A stretch of DNA of 13,466 nt from Rhizobium sp. LCM 4573 (GTDB taxonomy: Bacteria > Pseudomonadota > Alphaproteobacteria > Rhizobiales > Rhizobiaceae). The DNA lies in the NCBI RefSeq assembly GCF_001854865.1, contig NZ_MDDW01000001.1, positions 853,674 to 867,139 of the forward strand. The letters run 5' to 3'. Below the pieces are notes generated by a model. It was not told where the DNA came from and did no database searches. It saw nothing but the letters and a program-made list of their open reading frames with translations. The position numbers were made by a program, and so were the translations under genes. Positions 6,753 to 13,466 of this stretch are shown here, piece by piece (position 1 is the first letter of the stretch; each line of letters opens with the position of its first letter).

Positions 6753-6769
6753 AGTTCCCAAAAGGAACT
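6753..6769. repeat. Small inverted repeat between DUF763 and GH13 genes
   Basis: AGTTCC (6753-6758) and GGAACT (6764-6769) form a 6-bp stem with a 5-base loop, 6 bases past the DUF763 stop. No proper T-run follows on either strand, so it is a weak stem that could slow 3' decay or mark a processing site inside the leftward transcript. The rest of the 79-bp gap holds only the GH13 ribosome site and a weak -35-like TTGACG. Confidence 0.3.
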
Positions 6770-6774
6770 ACAGC

Positions 6775-8025
6775 TTATCGGCGTTTCGCCGCCGTCTCGG
6801 CCTCCGGCATTTCCCAGCCGAAGACGCTGCGGCCGCCCCATTCATGCGAATGGCGGAACTCGCCGGCCACGATTTCCTTGAGGTCGGGACCGGTGACATA
6901 TTTTTCGGTAAGACGGGCTTGGTCGTCCAGCCGCTTCAGCGCCTGAAGCTCCTCCTCGCGGCCGAGCCTGCCATTGAGGACTGCGGATTTCATCACACCA
7001 ATCGTCTCGTCATACACTTTGAGCGGAACCGGGAATGGGTGCCGGTCCTTGCCGCCATGGGCGAGCGAGAAGCGCGCAGGATCGGAAAAGCGGCAGGGCG
7101 CCCCGTGTACCACCTCGGCGACCATCGCGAGCGCCTTGACGGTGCGGGCGCCGACGCCGGGAGTGAGAAGCAGGTGCTCGAAATCCTGCGGCCCGCGATC
7201 GGCCGCGGCAGCGAGCGTGCCGTGCAGCCGCTTCATGTCGACGTCCTTCTCCCGGACATCGTGGTGCTCCGGCATGACGAGATGCGGCAGCATGGGCTGC
7301 GCCGCAGTCTTTCGCTTCGGCTCCAGTGCGACAATCTCGCGGACGATCCGGTCCGGTCCAAGCGAGGAAAGCAGGTCCAGCTGCCCCATGCGGGAGGCCT
7401 CAGCCCGGTGATCGGCAAGATTGACGATCTCGCCCTGCTGGCGACCTTCGATCGCCGCATGCGGGGAATCGACGAAGCTCGTGATCCCTTCCGAAAGCCA
7501 ATGATAGCGGCGCGCCTGGCGCTTGTCTCCGTTCATGCCCTGCTGCACCACCACCCATTTACCGTCGTTGGTGACGATGAAGCCGTGCAGATAAAGATCG
7601 AACCCATCCTGCACCGCCGCGCTGTCGACCTTGGCCACCAGCCGGCTTGCGGCGGCAAGTTCCCCGCCATCGATGCCGACCCGGTCGCCGATCGTCAGCA
7701 GTTCGCCCGGCGTCTTGCGGGAATGCTGGCCGCGTCCGCCGCAGACATGAATGCCGAGTTCGCCGGAAAGCGGCGTGAGCCCTCGCTTGAGCGCCCCAAT
7801 AACGCTGGTGGTGATGCCCGACGAATGCCAGTCCATGCCCATGACGCAGCCGAAGGATTGGAACCAGAACGGATGCGCGAGCCGCCGAAGGAATTCGTCG
7901 CGGCCGTAGTGCTGAACGATGGCTTCGGCAATGAGCGCGCCGAGCTTCGTCATACGCTCGCCAAGCCACCGGGGAACCCGGCCGCCGTGAAGCGGAAGAT
8001 CGGCGCTGCCTGCTCTCTGGACCAT
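6775..8025 (-). CDS. DUF763 domain-containing protein (COG1415-type)
   Basis: A 416-aa protein matching DUF763, a family found in archaea and scattered bacteria with no established function. The conserved start (RAGSADLPLHGGRVPRWL) directly follows the chosen ATG. Other conserved-looking blocks are GMDWHSSGITTSVIGALKRG (about 63-82), HGFIVTNDGKWVVVQQGMN (147-165), a helix-hairpin-helix-like TPGVGARTVKAL (288-299) and AHGGKDRHPFPVPLKVYDE (322-340). The hairpin motif hints at DNA or RNA binding; a nuclease or repair role is possible but not shown. It lacks signal and membrane segments. It follows the second aminotransferase by 26 bp and precedes the GH13 gene by 79 bp. No clear Shine-Dalgarno is present; instead a 6-bp hairpin (8026-8044) abuts the ATG. 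Confidence 0.9.
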   Translation of the reverse strand: MVQRAGSADLPLHGGRVPRWLGERMTKLGALIAEAIVQHYGRDEFLRRLAHPFWFQSFGCVMGMDWHSSGITTSVIGALKRGLTPLSGELGIHVCGGRGQHSRKTPGELLTIGDRVGIDGGELAAASRLVAKVDSAAVQDGFDLYLHGFIVTNDGKWVVVQQGMNGDKRQARRYHWLSEGITSFVDSPHAAIEGRQQGEIVNLADHRAEASRMGQLDLLSSLGPDRIVREIVALEPKRKTAAQPMLPHLVMPEHHDVREKDVDMKRLHGTLAAAADRGPQDFEHLLLTPGVGARTVKALAMVAEVVHGAPCRFSDPARFSLAHGGKDRHPFPVPLKVYDETIGVMKSAVLNGRLGREEELQALKRLDDQARLTEKYVTGPDLKEIVAGEFRHSHEWGGRSVFGWEMPEAETAAKRR

Positions 8026-8044
8026 GGCCGCTTATATCGCGGCC
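8026..8044 (-). promoter_or_regulatory. Hairpin abutting the DUF763 start codon; possible leaderless promoter
   Basis: GGCCGC (8026-8031) and GCGGCC (8039-8044) form a perfect 6-bp stem around a 7-base AT-rich loop, ending exactly at the ATG. The leftward strand reads GATATAAG here; as a -10 box it would place transcription start at or next to the A of the ATG, giving a leaderless mRNA. The matching -35 is poor. Either reading would explain the missing ribosome site. Confidence 0.3.
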
Positions 8045-8051
8045 GACCGCC

Positions 8052-9224
8052 TCAGGACAGCGAAAAGTTCTTCAAACGTTCTTCCAGTCGGGCGATAGTC
8101 GCCGCGTCCGCATTGGCGAAGGCGAAACGCAGATAATCCTGCTGATTTTCACCGAAATAGGCACCGGGGATAGAGATGATGCCGGCCTGCTTCGCGAGCT
8201 TTTCCGCAACCTCGACGGAGCCGACGCCGCGGAAAGGATGCCGCACGAAGGCGAAATAGGCGCCGATCGCCCCGATTTTCCAACTGGGAACTGCTCGCAT
8301 CACCGCCTTCAGGGCCTTGGCGCGGCGACCGATTTCCTGCCGGTTTTCCTCGCGCCAAGCGCCAAGCAGCGGCAGCGCTTCGGCGACCGCAGCCTGGGCC
8401 GCACGCGGCGCGCAAATCTGCAGGTTGTCCATGATCTTGGCGACCTGCTCGATCACTTTTGCGCCCGCCGTAATTGCACCGAGCCGATGGCCGGGAATGC
8501 AGAAGGATTTCGAGAAGCTGTAGAGGCCGATCAGTGTCTCCTCCCAGCCCTCGAGCCCAAGCAATCCGTGCGGGGCCCTGTCGGCCTCGGGCATGAAGTC
8601 CCTGTAGGTCTCGTCGAGGATCAGCCATATCCCCTTTTCCCGGCAGAGCTTGAAGATCGCTTCGAGCAGGGACGGAGGATAGATCGCCCCGGTGGGATTG
8701 TTGGGCGAGACTAGCGCCAGCGCCCGCACGTCGCCGGTGATCGCCTTTTCGAGATCGACCAGGTCGGGCAGGAAGCCGTTCTCGGCCCGGCAGGCTGCGA
8801 ACCGCGTCTTCACGCCCATCATGGCGAGCGTGGTTTCGTGATTGAAGTAGAAGGGTTCGGTCATCAGAACTGTCTGGCCTGGGCCGGCGACCGTCATGGC
8901 CGCGCAGACAAAGGCCTGATTGCAGCCGGAGGTGATGTGGATGTTTTCCGCTTCCACGCGGGCGCCGTAGACATCCGAAACATGTTCCGCATAGGCTTGC
9001 CGAAGCGATAATTCCCCTTCGATCGGCCCGTAGCCGGTAAAAGCCGTGGAAGACGCTGCTTCTCCCAGGAGATGCAGCATGTCCGGATGCGCCGGATAGC
9101 CCGGCACCGCCTGCGAAAGATCGATGAGCGGCCCCCTGGAGCCGTCATAGGCGCGCCCCCAGGCGAAGACGGATGGAACAGGCGGCGGGCTCAGCTTTTC
9201 GACGAGGGTATTGAAGGCGGGCAT
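8052..9224 (-). CDS. PLP-dependent aminotransferase, class I/II
   Basis: A 390-aa fold-type I aminotransferase, different from the one at 2547-3740. The PLP lysine is K239 (SFSKSFCIPGHRLG); N176 (PNNPTGA), D204 and Y207 (LDETYRDF) bind the cofactor and R366 (YLRFAFA) the substrate carboxylate. The N-terminus (FNTLVEKLSPPPVPSV) is unlike aspartate aminotransferase proper, and the substrate is unknown. I prefer the ATG at 9222-9224, with GGAA about 8 bases upstream; a GTG at 9257 is also in frame but would run into the control region shared with the divergent molybdoenzyme. The gene heads the leftward run and is followed by DUF763 after 26 bp. Context does not show whether its reaction is linked to the downstream genes. 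Confidence 0.9.
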   Translation of the reverse strand: MPAFNTLVEKLSPPPVPSVFAWGRAYDGSRGPLIDLSQAVPGYPAHPDMLHLLGEAASSTAFTGYGPIEGELSLRQAYAEHVSDVYGARVEAENIHITSGCNQAFVCAAMTVAGPGQTVLMTEPFYFNHETTLAMMGVKTRFAACRAENGFLPDLVDLEKAITGDVRALALVSPNNPTGAIYPPSLLEAIFKLCREKGIWLILDETYRDFMPEADRAPHGLLGLEGWEETLIGLYSFSKSFCIPGHRLGAITAGAKVIEQVAKIMDNLQICAPRAAQAAVAEALPLLGAWREENRQEIGRRAKALKAVMRAVPSWKIGAIGAYFAFVRHPFRGVGSVEVAEKLAKQAGIISIPGAYFGENQQDYLRFAFANADAATIARLEERLKNFSLS

Positions 9225-9298
9225 CGGTATTTCCAAAGGGGCGATTGATTTCACCACCTTCTTTACCAGATTATCGCCGGACGCAAGGAGAACCGGAC
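9225..9298. promoter_or_regulatory. Divergent promoter region, aminotransferase / molybdoenzyme
   Basis: This 74-bp gap must hold both start regions. Rightward, TTGATT (9245-9250) and GATTAT (9269-9274) are separated by 18 bases, each a 4-of-6 match, followed by a strong AAGGAG (9285-9290) 8 bases before the ATG at 9299. Leftward I find no convincing -35/-10 pair. No operator-like dyad stands out. Confidence 0.35.
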
Positions 9299-9961
9299 AT
9301 GGCCGACGACCTTCAACCGCCAGATTCCAAGCTCACCATAACCAAACGGAAATGGGCGGAGCAGGGCAAGTTCCTGACCGGCCATACCTCACGCTCAGAG
9401 GCAGAACGCCTGCCGCCCGGCCAGCATCTGGTGAAGAACTGGCCGATCCTCGATCTCGGCCAGCAGCCGCAAGTCACGACGTCGCAATGGCGGCTCGACG
9501 TTCGCGGCCTCGTCAACCATGCCCAGACCTTCGACTGGAAGGCCTTCCAGGCTCTGCCGCAAAGCGAGATGCGCTCCGATATCCATTGCGTGACGACCTG
9601 GTCGCGCTACGACAATAATTGGAAGGGCATTTCGACGCACGATTTCCTGAATGCCGTCGATCCGAGGGACGAGGCGGTTGCCGTAATGCTGACGAGCTAC
9701 GACGGCTATACCACCAATCTGCTGCTCTCCGATTTCGCCTCGCCGGATGCGATCCTCGTCACCGAATGGGAGGGCCAGCCTCTGACGCGCGAGCATGGCG
9801 GGCCGGTGCGCCTCGTCGTGCCGCATCTCTATTTCTGGAAGAGCGCCAAATGGCTCCACCGGATCGAATTCCTCGACCGGGACCGCGCCGGCTTCTGGGA
9901 GAGCAACGGCTACCATATGCGGGGCGAGCCCTGGGCCGAGGAACGCTATTCGGGAGATTGA
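9299..9961 (+). CDS. Sulfite oxidase-family molybdopterin-dependent oxidoreductase, cytosolic
   Basis: A 220-aa protein of the bacterial/archaeal sulfite oxidase family (COG2041, YedY/MsrP-like fold). C97 in DIHCVTTWSRYDNNW is the expected molybdenum-ligating cysteine, and the HGGPVRLVVPHLYFWKSAKW block is the typical cofactor-binding end of the domain. The N-terminus is hydrophilic, with no Tat or Sec signal, so unlike periplasmic MsrP it should stay in the cytosol. There is no haem domain and no C-terminal dimerisation domain. The real substrate is unknown. AAGGAG 8 bases upstream decides for the ATG at 9299 over an in-frame start at 9245. It is monocistronic, divergent from an aminotransferase gene and convergent with the Pao-like operon, another user of molybdenum cofactor. 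Confidence 0.9.
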   Translation: MADDLQPPDSKLTITKRKWAEQGKFLTGHTSRSEAERLPPGQHLVKNWPILDLGQQPQVTTSQWRLDVRGLVNHAQTFDWKAFQALPQSEMRSDIHCVTTWSRYDNNWKGISTHDFLNAVDPRDEAVAVMLTSYDGYTTNLLLSDFASPDAILVTEWEGQPLTREHGGPVRLVVPHLYFWKSAKWLHRIEFLDRDRAGFWESNGYHMRGEPWAEERYSGD

Positions 9962-9976
9962 TTCAAAGGTCCCAGA

Positions 9977-10007
9977 TGCCCCTCATCCGCCGAGCGGATG
10001 AGGGGCA
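9977..10007. terminator. Perfect 14-bp palindrome between convergent genes
   Basis: TGCCCCTCATCCGC (9977-9990) and its exact complement (9994-10007) surround a 3-base loop, 15 bp after the molybdoenzyme stop and 22 bp before the end of the molybdopterin subunit gene. The stem is strong and would form in either transcript, but neither side has a T-run. It is best read as a bidirectional transcript-end hairpin; similar CCCCTCATCCG palindromes are, as I recall, common between rhizobial genes and could be copies of a repeat family. Confidence 0.6.
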
Positions 10008-10029
10008 ATTCCCTCGAAGAGGCACTATC

Positions 10030-12324
10030 TTAGATCAACTTATCAAGCGTGATCGGCAGATCGCGGACGCGCTTGCCCGTGGCATGAAACGCGGCATTGG
10101 CGATCGCCGGCGCGACGCCAACAATACCCACCTCGCCCACGCCCTTGCCGCCCAGCACCGAGGCGTTGAGATCGGGGATACCGACCGAAATGACCTCGAT
10201 ATGCGGCACATCGGCATTGGTCGCCACGAGGTAATCCCCGAGGTTGTTGTTGATGACCCTGCCGTTACGTTCGTCGACCAGCCCCTCTTCCAGCAGGGCC
10301 TGCCCGATGCCCATGATGATGCCGCCGCGCCACTGGCTTTCAGCGAGCTTCGGATTGTAGATCCGGCCGCAATCGAAAGCCGAGACGACGCGTGAAACGC
10401 GGATCGTGCCGAAGTCCTCATCAACCCTCACCTCGACGAAATGCGCGCACCAGCTATACATCGAATAGTCGCCGGCGGTTGGCCCCTGGATGGCCGTCAT
10501 GGTCGTCCAGGCGCGCTTGTGTCCCTCCGGTCCCTGATCGGCTTCCGGAAGCGTATTGCGGCGGGCCTCGATCCGGTCGCGTCCCGTGGCGGACATCAAT
10601 TCCGCCACCGTAAGCGACGGTCCATTGCCGCGAGGCACGGCAATCCGGCCATCGGCGACCGTCAAGGTGTTGGCACCCGTATCCCGGAAAGGCGAGTTGG
10701 CATCGTTGAGGGCAAGCCCGATCAGCTCGTCCCGCGCCGCCGTCGCCGCCTTGTGCACCGCGCCGGTGATCGCGCCCGCCAGCATCGAGCCGCCGGCGAC
10801 CGTCGCGCCCGGAAGCGAAGAGTCGCCAAGCCGAACGTCGATTTGTCCGACCGGAACGCCGAGCGCTTCGGCAGCCGTCTGCGCAAGGATCGTATAGGTC
10901 CCCTGCCCCATGTCGATCGCGCCGCTGACCACCTCGACCGTGCCATCCGAAAGAAGGCGGATCATCGCCTCGCTCGCCGCCCGCAGCACCGGAAAGGTGC
11001 CGCAGCCGACACCCCAGCCGATAAGCTGGCGGCCGTCACGCATGGAACGAGGCTCGAAGCTCCGCTTCGCCCAACCGAAGGCCTCGGAGCCCGCCGCAAG
11101 CGCTTCGCGCATCTGGCGGGTGGACCAGGGCTTGCCGGATTGGGGATCGTATTCGGCATAGTTCCGGAGCCTGATTTCGACCGGATCGATACCGGCCGCA
11201 TAGGCGAGTTCATCCATCGCGCATTCCAGCCCGAAGGCGCTGGGGTTCTTCCCCGGAGCCCGCAATGCACCCGGCATCACGGTATTGGCCGGCACCAGTC
11301 GATGCTCCGAACTGAAATTCGGCACCGCATACATGAGAGGTGTGGCGGCGCTCGTCTGCTCCGGAAAATCGGCATAGGTGGAGGTCTCGCTGGCGCCGCG
11401 ATGCACGATCGCCTGCAGGATGCCGTTGGAATCGGCCCCGAGCTCCAGAGTCTGGCGCGTCGCCGCTCTTCCGCCATAGGAGGTGAAGTTCTGCGGCCGG
11501 GTGACCGCAAGCTTTACCGGCCGGCCGAGCTTGCGGGCCACCGCCGCTGCGACGGCTCCATACGCATACACGGTTGCCTTGGAACCGAAACCTCCGCCGA
11601 TGAAAGGCGACACGAGGCGCACGTTCTCGTCCGGCAAGCCGAAGAGTTCCGCATAGGAACGCGCCATGCCATGCGTCCACTGGCTCGGCTCCCAGATCGT
11701 CAGCCGGTCGCCATCCCATTTGGCCGTCAGGCCGTGCGGCTCGATCGGCACGTGATATTCGCGCGGAGTGCTGTATTCCGCCTCTATCCGCACCGGCGAT
11801 GCCGCAAGCGCCTCCTCGGCCTCGCCCCAGGCAATATTGAACTGATCGACCAGCTTGCCTTCTCCGGCATTCGGAGACTCCATGCTGGCAACGGCAGCCG
11901 TCTCCTCATAGGTGACCTCGACCAGCCGCGCCGCTTCGGTCGCCTGTTCGAGCGTCTCGGCAATGACGGCCGCGATCGCCTGACCATTGAAAGCGACGTC
12001 ACGCGGAAGCGGATGATAGGGCTGATCGTCGGGCCGATTGCCATACCAGTCGGAAGCGACCTTCAGCCCCAGATCGGTTTCCGGCGTAACGACCAGAAGC
12101 ATGCCGGGCGCCTGTTCTGCCTTCGAGGTATCGACCTTTACCACCCGGCCGGCTGCGATCGTGCTTTGCACCAGCACGGCATAGGCGAGCCCCTCGACGG
12201 GGTGCTCCAGCGCATAGGTCGCGCCGCCCGTGATCTTCAGCTTGCCGTCGAGGCGCGAAAAGCGTCCGCCCAGCGCGCCGTCGGAGGCATCGCCCTGTTT
12301 GGTGCGGGTTTCCATGATGGTCAT
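10030..12324 (-). CDS. paoC: PaoC-like aldehyde oxidoreductase, molybdopterin-binding subunit
   Basis: A 764-aa large subunit of the xanthine oxidase family. In order it shows the N-terminal aldehyde oxidase a/b hammerhead domain (about 25-140), GGGFGSK (243-249), PGALRAPG (351-358), DMGQGTYTILAQ (471-482) and, near the end, KGVGEVGIVG with the catalytic glutamate at E731; it finishes RVRDLPITLDKLI, very close to E. coli PaoC (YagR, 732 aa). The enzyme hydroxylates aldehydes to acids at the Mo centre. The ATG at 12322-12324 overlaps the FAD subunit stop (ATGA) and has GGGAGG just upstream, so it is co-translated; an upstream in-frame start at 12501 would lie wholly inside the preceding gene. 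It is last in the operon. The substrate and the cellular location depend on the 2Fe-2S subunit, whose N-terminus is outside the window. Confidence 0.92.
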   Translation of the reverse strand: MTIMETRTKQGDASDGALGGRFSRLDGKLKITGGATYALEHPVEGLAYAVLVQSTIAAGRVVKVDTSKAEQAPGMLLVVTPETDLGLKVASDWYGNRPDDQPYHPLPRDVAFNGQAIAAVIAETLEQATEAARLVEVTYEETAAVASMESPNAGEGKLVDQFNIAWGEAEEALAASPVRIEAEYSTPREYHVPIEPHGLTAKWDGDRLTIWEPSQWTHGMARSYAELFGLPDENVRLVSPFIGGGFGSKATVYAYGAVAAAVARKLGRPVKLAVTRPQNFTSYGGRAATRQTLELGADSNGILQAIVHRGASETSTYADFPEQTSAATPLMYAVPNFSSEHRLVPANTVMPGALRAPGKNPSAFGLECAMDELAYAAGIDPVEIRLRNYAEYDPQSGKPWSTRQMREALAAGSEAFGWAKRSFEPRSMRDGRQLIGWGVGCGTFPVLRAASEAMIRLLSDGTVEVVSGAIDMGQGTYTILAQTAAEALGVPVGQIDVRLGDSSLPGATVAGGSMLAGAITGAVHKAATAARDELIGLALNDANSPFRDTGANTLTVADGRIAVPRGNGPSLTVAELMSATGRDRIEARRNTLPEADQGPEGHKRAWTTMTAIQGPTAGDYSMYSWCAHFVEVRVDEDFGTIRVSRVVSAFDCGRIYNPKLAESQWRGGIIMGIGQALLEEGLVDERNGRVINNNLGDYLVATNADVPHIEVISVGIPDLNASVLGGKGVGEVGIVGVAPAIANAAFHATGKRVRDLPITLDKLI

Positions 12325-13304
12325 GCCAGACCTCCCATTTGCAGGATGGCGCGCGCGACGACACGCGGCGCAAGTTCGATCTTGTAGCGGTTGGCGCCAT
12401 GGGAAACGGCGCCTTCCATGGCGAGACGGCTTGCCTTTTCCACCGAGGCTGCATCGATAGCCTTGCCGACAAGCGCCTGCTCGACGGCACGCGCCCGCCA
12501 TGGCTTGGTGGCAACCCCGCCAAGCGCGACGCGGATGTCGCGGACCGTCCGGCCGTCCTCTTCGAGTTCCAGACCGACCGCAGCACTTGCCGCCGCGAAT
12601 TCATAGGATTGCCGGTCACGGACCTTGAGATAGGTCGAGTTCTTAGCGGCCGGCGACGCAGGGATGACGATGCCCGCGATCATCTCCCCCGGCTCGATGA
12701 CGGTTTCCCGATCCGGCCTGTCTCTGGGCAACAGGAAGAAATCGTCCACGGCCACTTCCCGTCCGCCGAGATCGACAGTGGCGTCGAAAGCGACGAGTGC
12801 CACTGCGAGATCACCGGGATAGGAGGCGATACAGGCATCGCTCGTGCCAAGCACCGCATGGTTGCGGGTCACGCCTCCGATCGCCGAGCAGCCCGAACCC
12901 GGACTGCGCTTGTTGCAGGCCAGAAACGTGGCGGGATCGCGAAAATAGGGACAACGCGTCCGCTGCAGGAGATTGCCGCCGATCGTCGCCATGTTGCGAA
13001 GCTGGGCGGAAGCCGCCAGCAGCAACGATTCCGAAACGGCGGGGAAGTTCGTTCGGATTGCGGGGTGATCCGCCACCTCGCCCATTTTGGTGAGCGCGCC
13101 GATCCTTGCGCCGGCCGCGTCCATTTCGATATCCGAAAGACCCGGCAGGTGCGTGATATCGATGACCGCTTCAGGCTGGAACACGCCGCATTTGGCGAGA
13201 TCGAGAAGCGTGGTACCGCCCGCAAGCAGCATGGCGCCGGATTGGATGGCAGCCTGGCGGGCTTGATCCGCGGAGACCGCGCGGGAGTAGGAAAAATCTC
13301 TCAT
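12321..13304 (-). CDS. paoB: PaoB-like aldehyde oxidoreductase, FAD-binding subunit with 4Fe-4S site
   Basis: A 327-aa CO-dehydrogenase-flavoprotein-type subunit. The FAD-binding loops are AGGTTLLDL (about 28-36) and ATIGGNLLQRTRCPYF (106-121). Four cysteines, C118 (RCPYF), C130 (ACNKR), C139 (GSGC) and C158 (SDACIA), lie in the same context as in E. coli PaoB (YagS), which carries an extra [4Fe-4S] cluster absent from most of the family; presence of that cluster here is therefore well supported. It passes electrons from the Fe-S subunit to FAD and on to an acceptor. I chose the ATG at 13302-13304, which overlaps the upstream stop (TGATG) and has GGAGG 7 bases before it, over the GTG at 13307. 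Its stop overlaps the next gene by 4 bases. Confidence 0.92.
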   Translation of the reverse strand: MRDFSYSRAVSADQARQAAIQSGAMLLAGGTTLLDLAKCGVFQPEAVIDITHLPGLSDIEMDAAGARIGALTKMGEVADHPAIRTNFPAVSESLLLAASAQLRNMATIGGNLLQRTRCPYFRDPATFLACNKRSPGSGCSAIGGVTRNHAVLGTSDACIASYPGDLAVALVAFDATVDLGGREVAVDDFFLLPRDRPDRETVIEPGEMIAGIVIPASPAAKNSTYLKVRDRQSYEFAAASAAVGLELEEDGRTVRDIRVALGGVATKPWRARAVEQALVGKAIDAASVEKASRLAMEGAVSHGANRYKIELAPRVVARAILQMGGLA

Positions 13305-13466
13305 CACGCAACCTCCGCCGCTTCGCGGACCGCCGCGACGATGCTGTTATAGGCCCCGCATCGACAGAGATTGCCCGCCATGTACTCGCGGATCTCCTCG
13401 TCCGACCCGGCATGCCCTTCGCGGATGCAGGCAACCGCCGACATGATCTGGCCCGGCGTGCAATAG
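13304..13466 (-). CDS. paoA: PaoA-like aldehyde oxidoreductase, 2Fe-2S subunit (C-terminal part only)
   Basis: Only the last 53 codons are inside the window; the gene runs off the right edge. They read YCTPGQIMSAVACI, then EYMAGNLCRCGAYN, the second [2Fe-2S] site of the xanthine oxidase family small subunit: the CTPGQ cysteine and the two cysteines of CRC are visible, while the partner before YC lies outside. The stop TGA (13304-13306) shares one base with the FAD subunit ATG. In E. coli this subunit has a Tat signal that exports the whole complex; whether this one does cannot be seen. Confidence 0.9.
   Translation of the reverse strand, partial: YCTPGQIMSAVACIREGHAGSDEEIREYMAGNLCRCGAYNSIVAAVREAAEVA

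Noticed and set aside
5907..6881. Open frame of 324 codons on the + strand
   Set aside because: Antisense to the GH13 gene, which has all catalytic motifs; crosses the intergenic gap into DUF763. No domain seen.
6655..8136. Open frame of 493 codons on the + strand
   Set aside because: Antisense to the DUF763 gene and running into both neighbours; Arg/His-rich, no domain, no ribosome site. A shadow of high GC content.
3749..9224. Idea of an antiphage or toxin-antitoxin system built on DUF763
   Set aside because: No toxin, nuclease core, helicase or sensor domain is recognisable in the neighbours, which look metabolic; no base-composition shift or mobile-element border supports a defence island.
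10441..12387. Long open frame of 648 codons on the + strand
   Set aside because: It lies antisense to the molybdopterin subunit gene, whose motifs are certain. GC-rich codon use leaves the opposite strand open; the translated product is Arg-rich with no recognisable domain.
10030..12501. Longer molybdopterin subunit starting at 12501
   Set aside because: The extension lies inside the FAD subunit gene in another frame; the ATGA overlap with a GGGAGG site at 12324 is the normal arrangement.
12339..13352. Open frame of 337 codons on the + strand
   Set aside because: Antisense to the FAD subunit gene, whose cofactor motifs are clear.
1..13466. tRNA, rRNA, CRISPR arrays, insertion sequences, tandem repeats
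   Set aside because: I looked on both strands and found no cloverleaf, spaced direct repeats, transposase frame or terminal inverted repeats.

Overview
This 13.5-kb window looks like chromosome or chromid DNA of an alphaproteobacterium, most likely Rhizobiaceae (Rhizobium, Agrobacterium or Ensifer type). The DNA is GC-rich, genes are tightly packed with stop/start overlaps, open antisense frames are long, and the families present (cytoplasmic globin-coupled chemoreceptor, BetI-type TetR, PaoABC-type aldehyde oxidoreductase) fit that group. The genus is inferred; no rRNA, tRNA or other marker gene is present. I see no insertion sequence, phage gene, CRISPR array or other mobile element.

Layout. 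(1) At 25-55 a rho-independent terminator closes a rightward gene lying off the left edge. (2) 86-1603 (-) encodes a soluble globin-coupled methyl-accepting chemotaxis protein. (3) Across a 286-bp divergent intergenic region with several dyad symmetries, a two-gene rightward unit follows: a TetR-family regulator (1890-2531) and a PLP-dependent aminotransferase (2547-3740). The regulator seems to be preceded by a 25-codon upstream ORF whose stop overlaps its GTG start. (4) A leftward five-gene run goes, in transcription order, from 9224 to 3749: a second PLP aminotransferase, a DUF763 protein, a trehalose-synthase-like GH13 enzyme, an LLM-class flavin oxidoreductase (TIGR03885-like) and a 96-aa disordered protein. 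Gaps are 26, 79, 3 and 31 bp. (5) 9299-9961 (+) is a cytosolic sulfite-oxidase-family molybdoenzyme, divergent from the second aminotransferase. (6) A perfect 14-bp palindrome separates it from a convergent leftward PaoABC-like operon, 2Fe-2S subunit (partial at the right edge), FAD/4Fe-4S subunit and molybdopterin subunit, joined by 1- and 4-base overlaps.

How they may work together. The Pao-like enzyme would oxidise aldehydes through Mo, FeS and FAD centres; the nearby sulfite-oxidase-like enzyme also needs molybdenum cofactor. The GH13/LLM/DUF763 run is the least understood part. GH13 and LLM sit 3 bp apart and are probably translated together. The GH13 protein has Leu in place of the normally invariant His of conserved region IV. 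DUF763 has no established function but carries a helix-hairpin-helix-like segment. No complete novel system can be claimed; the best candidates are this five-gene run and the regulatory leader of the TetR gene.
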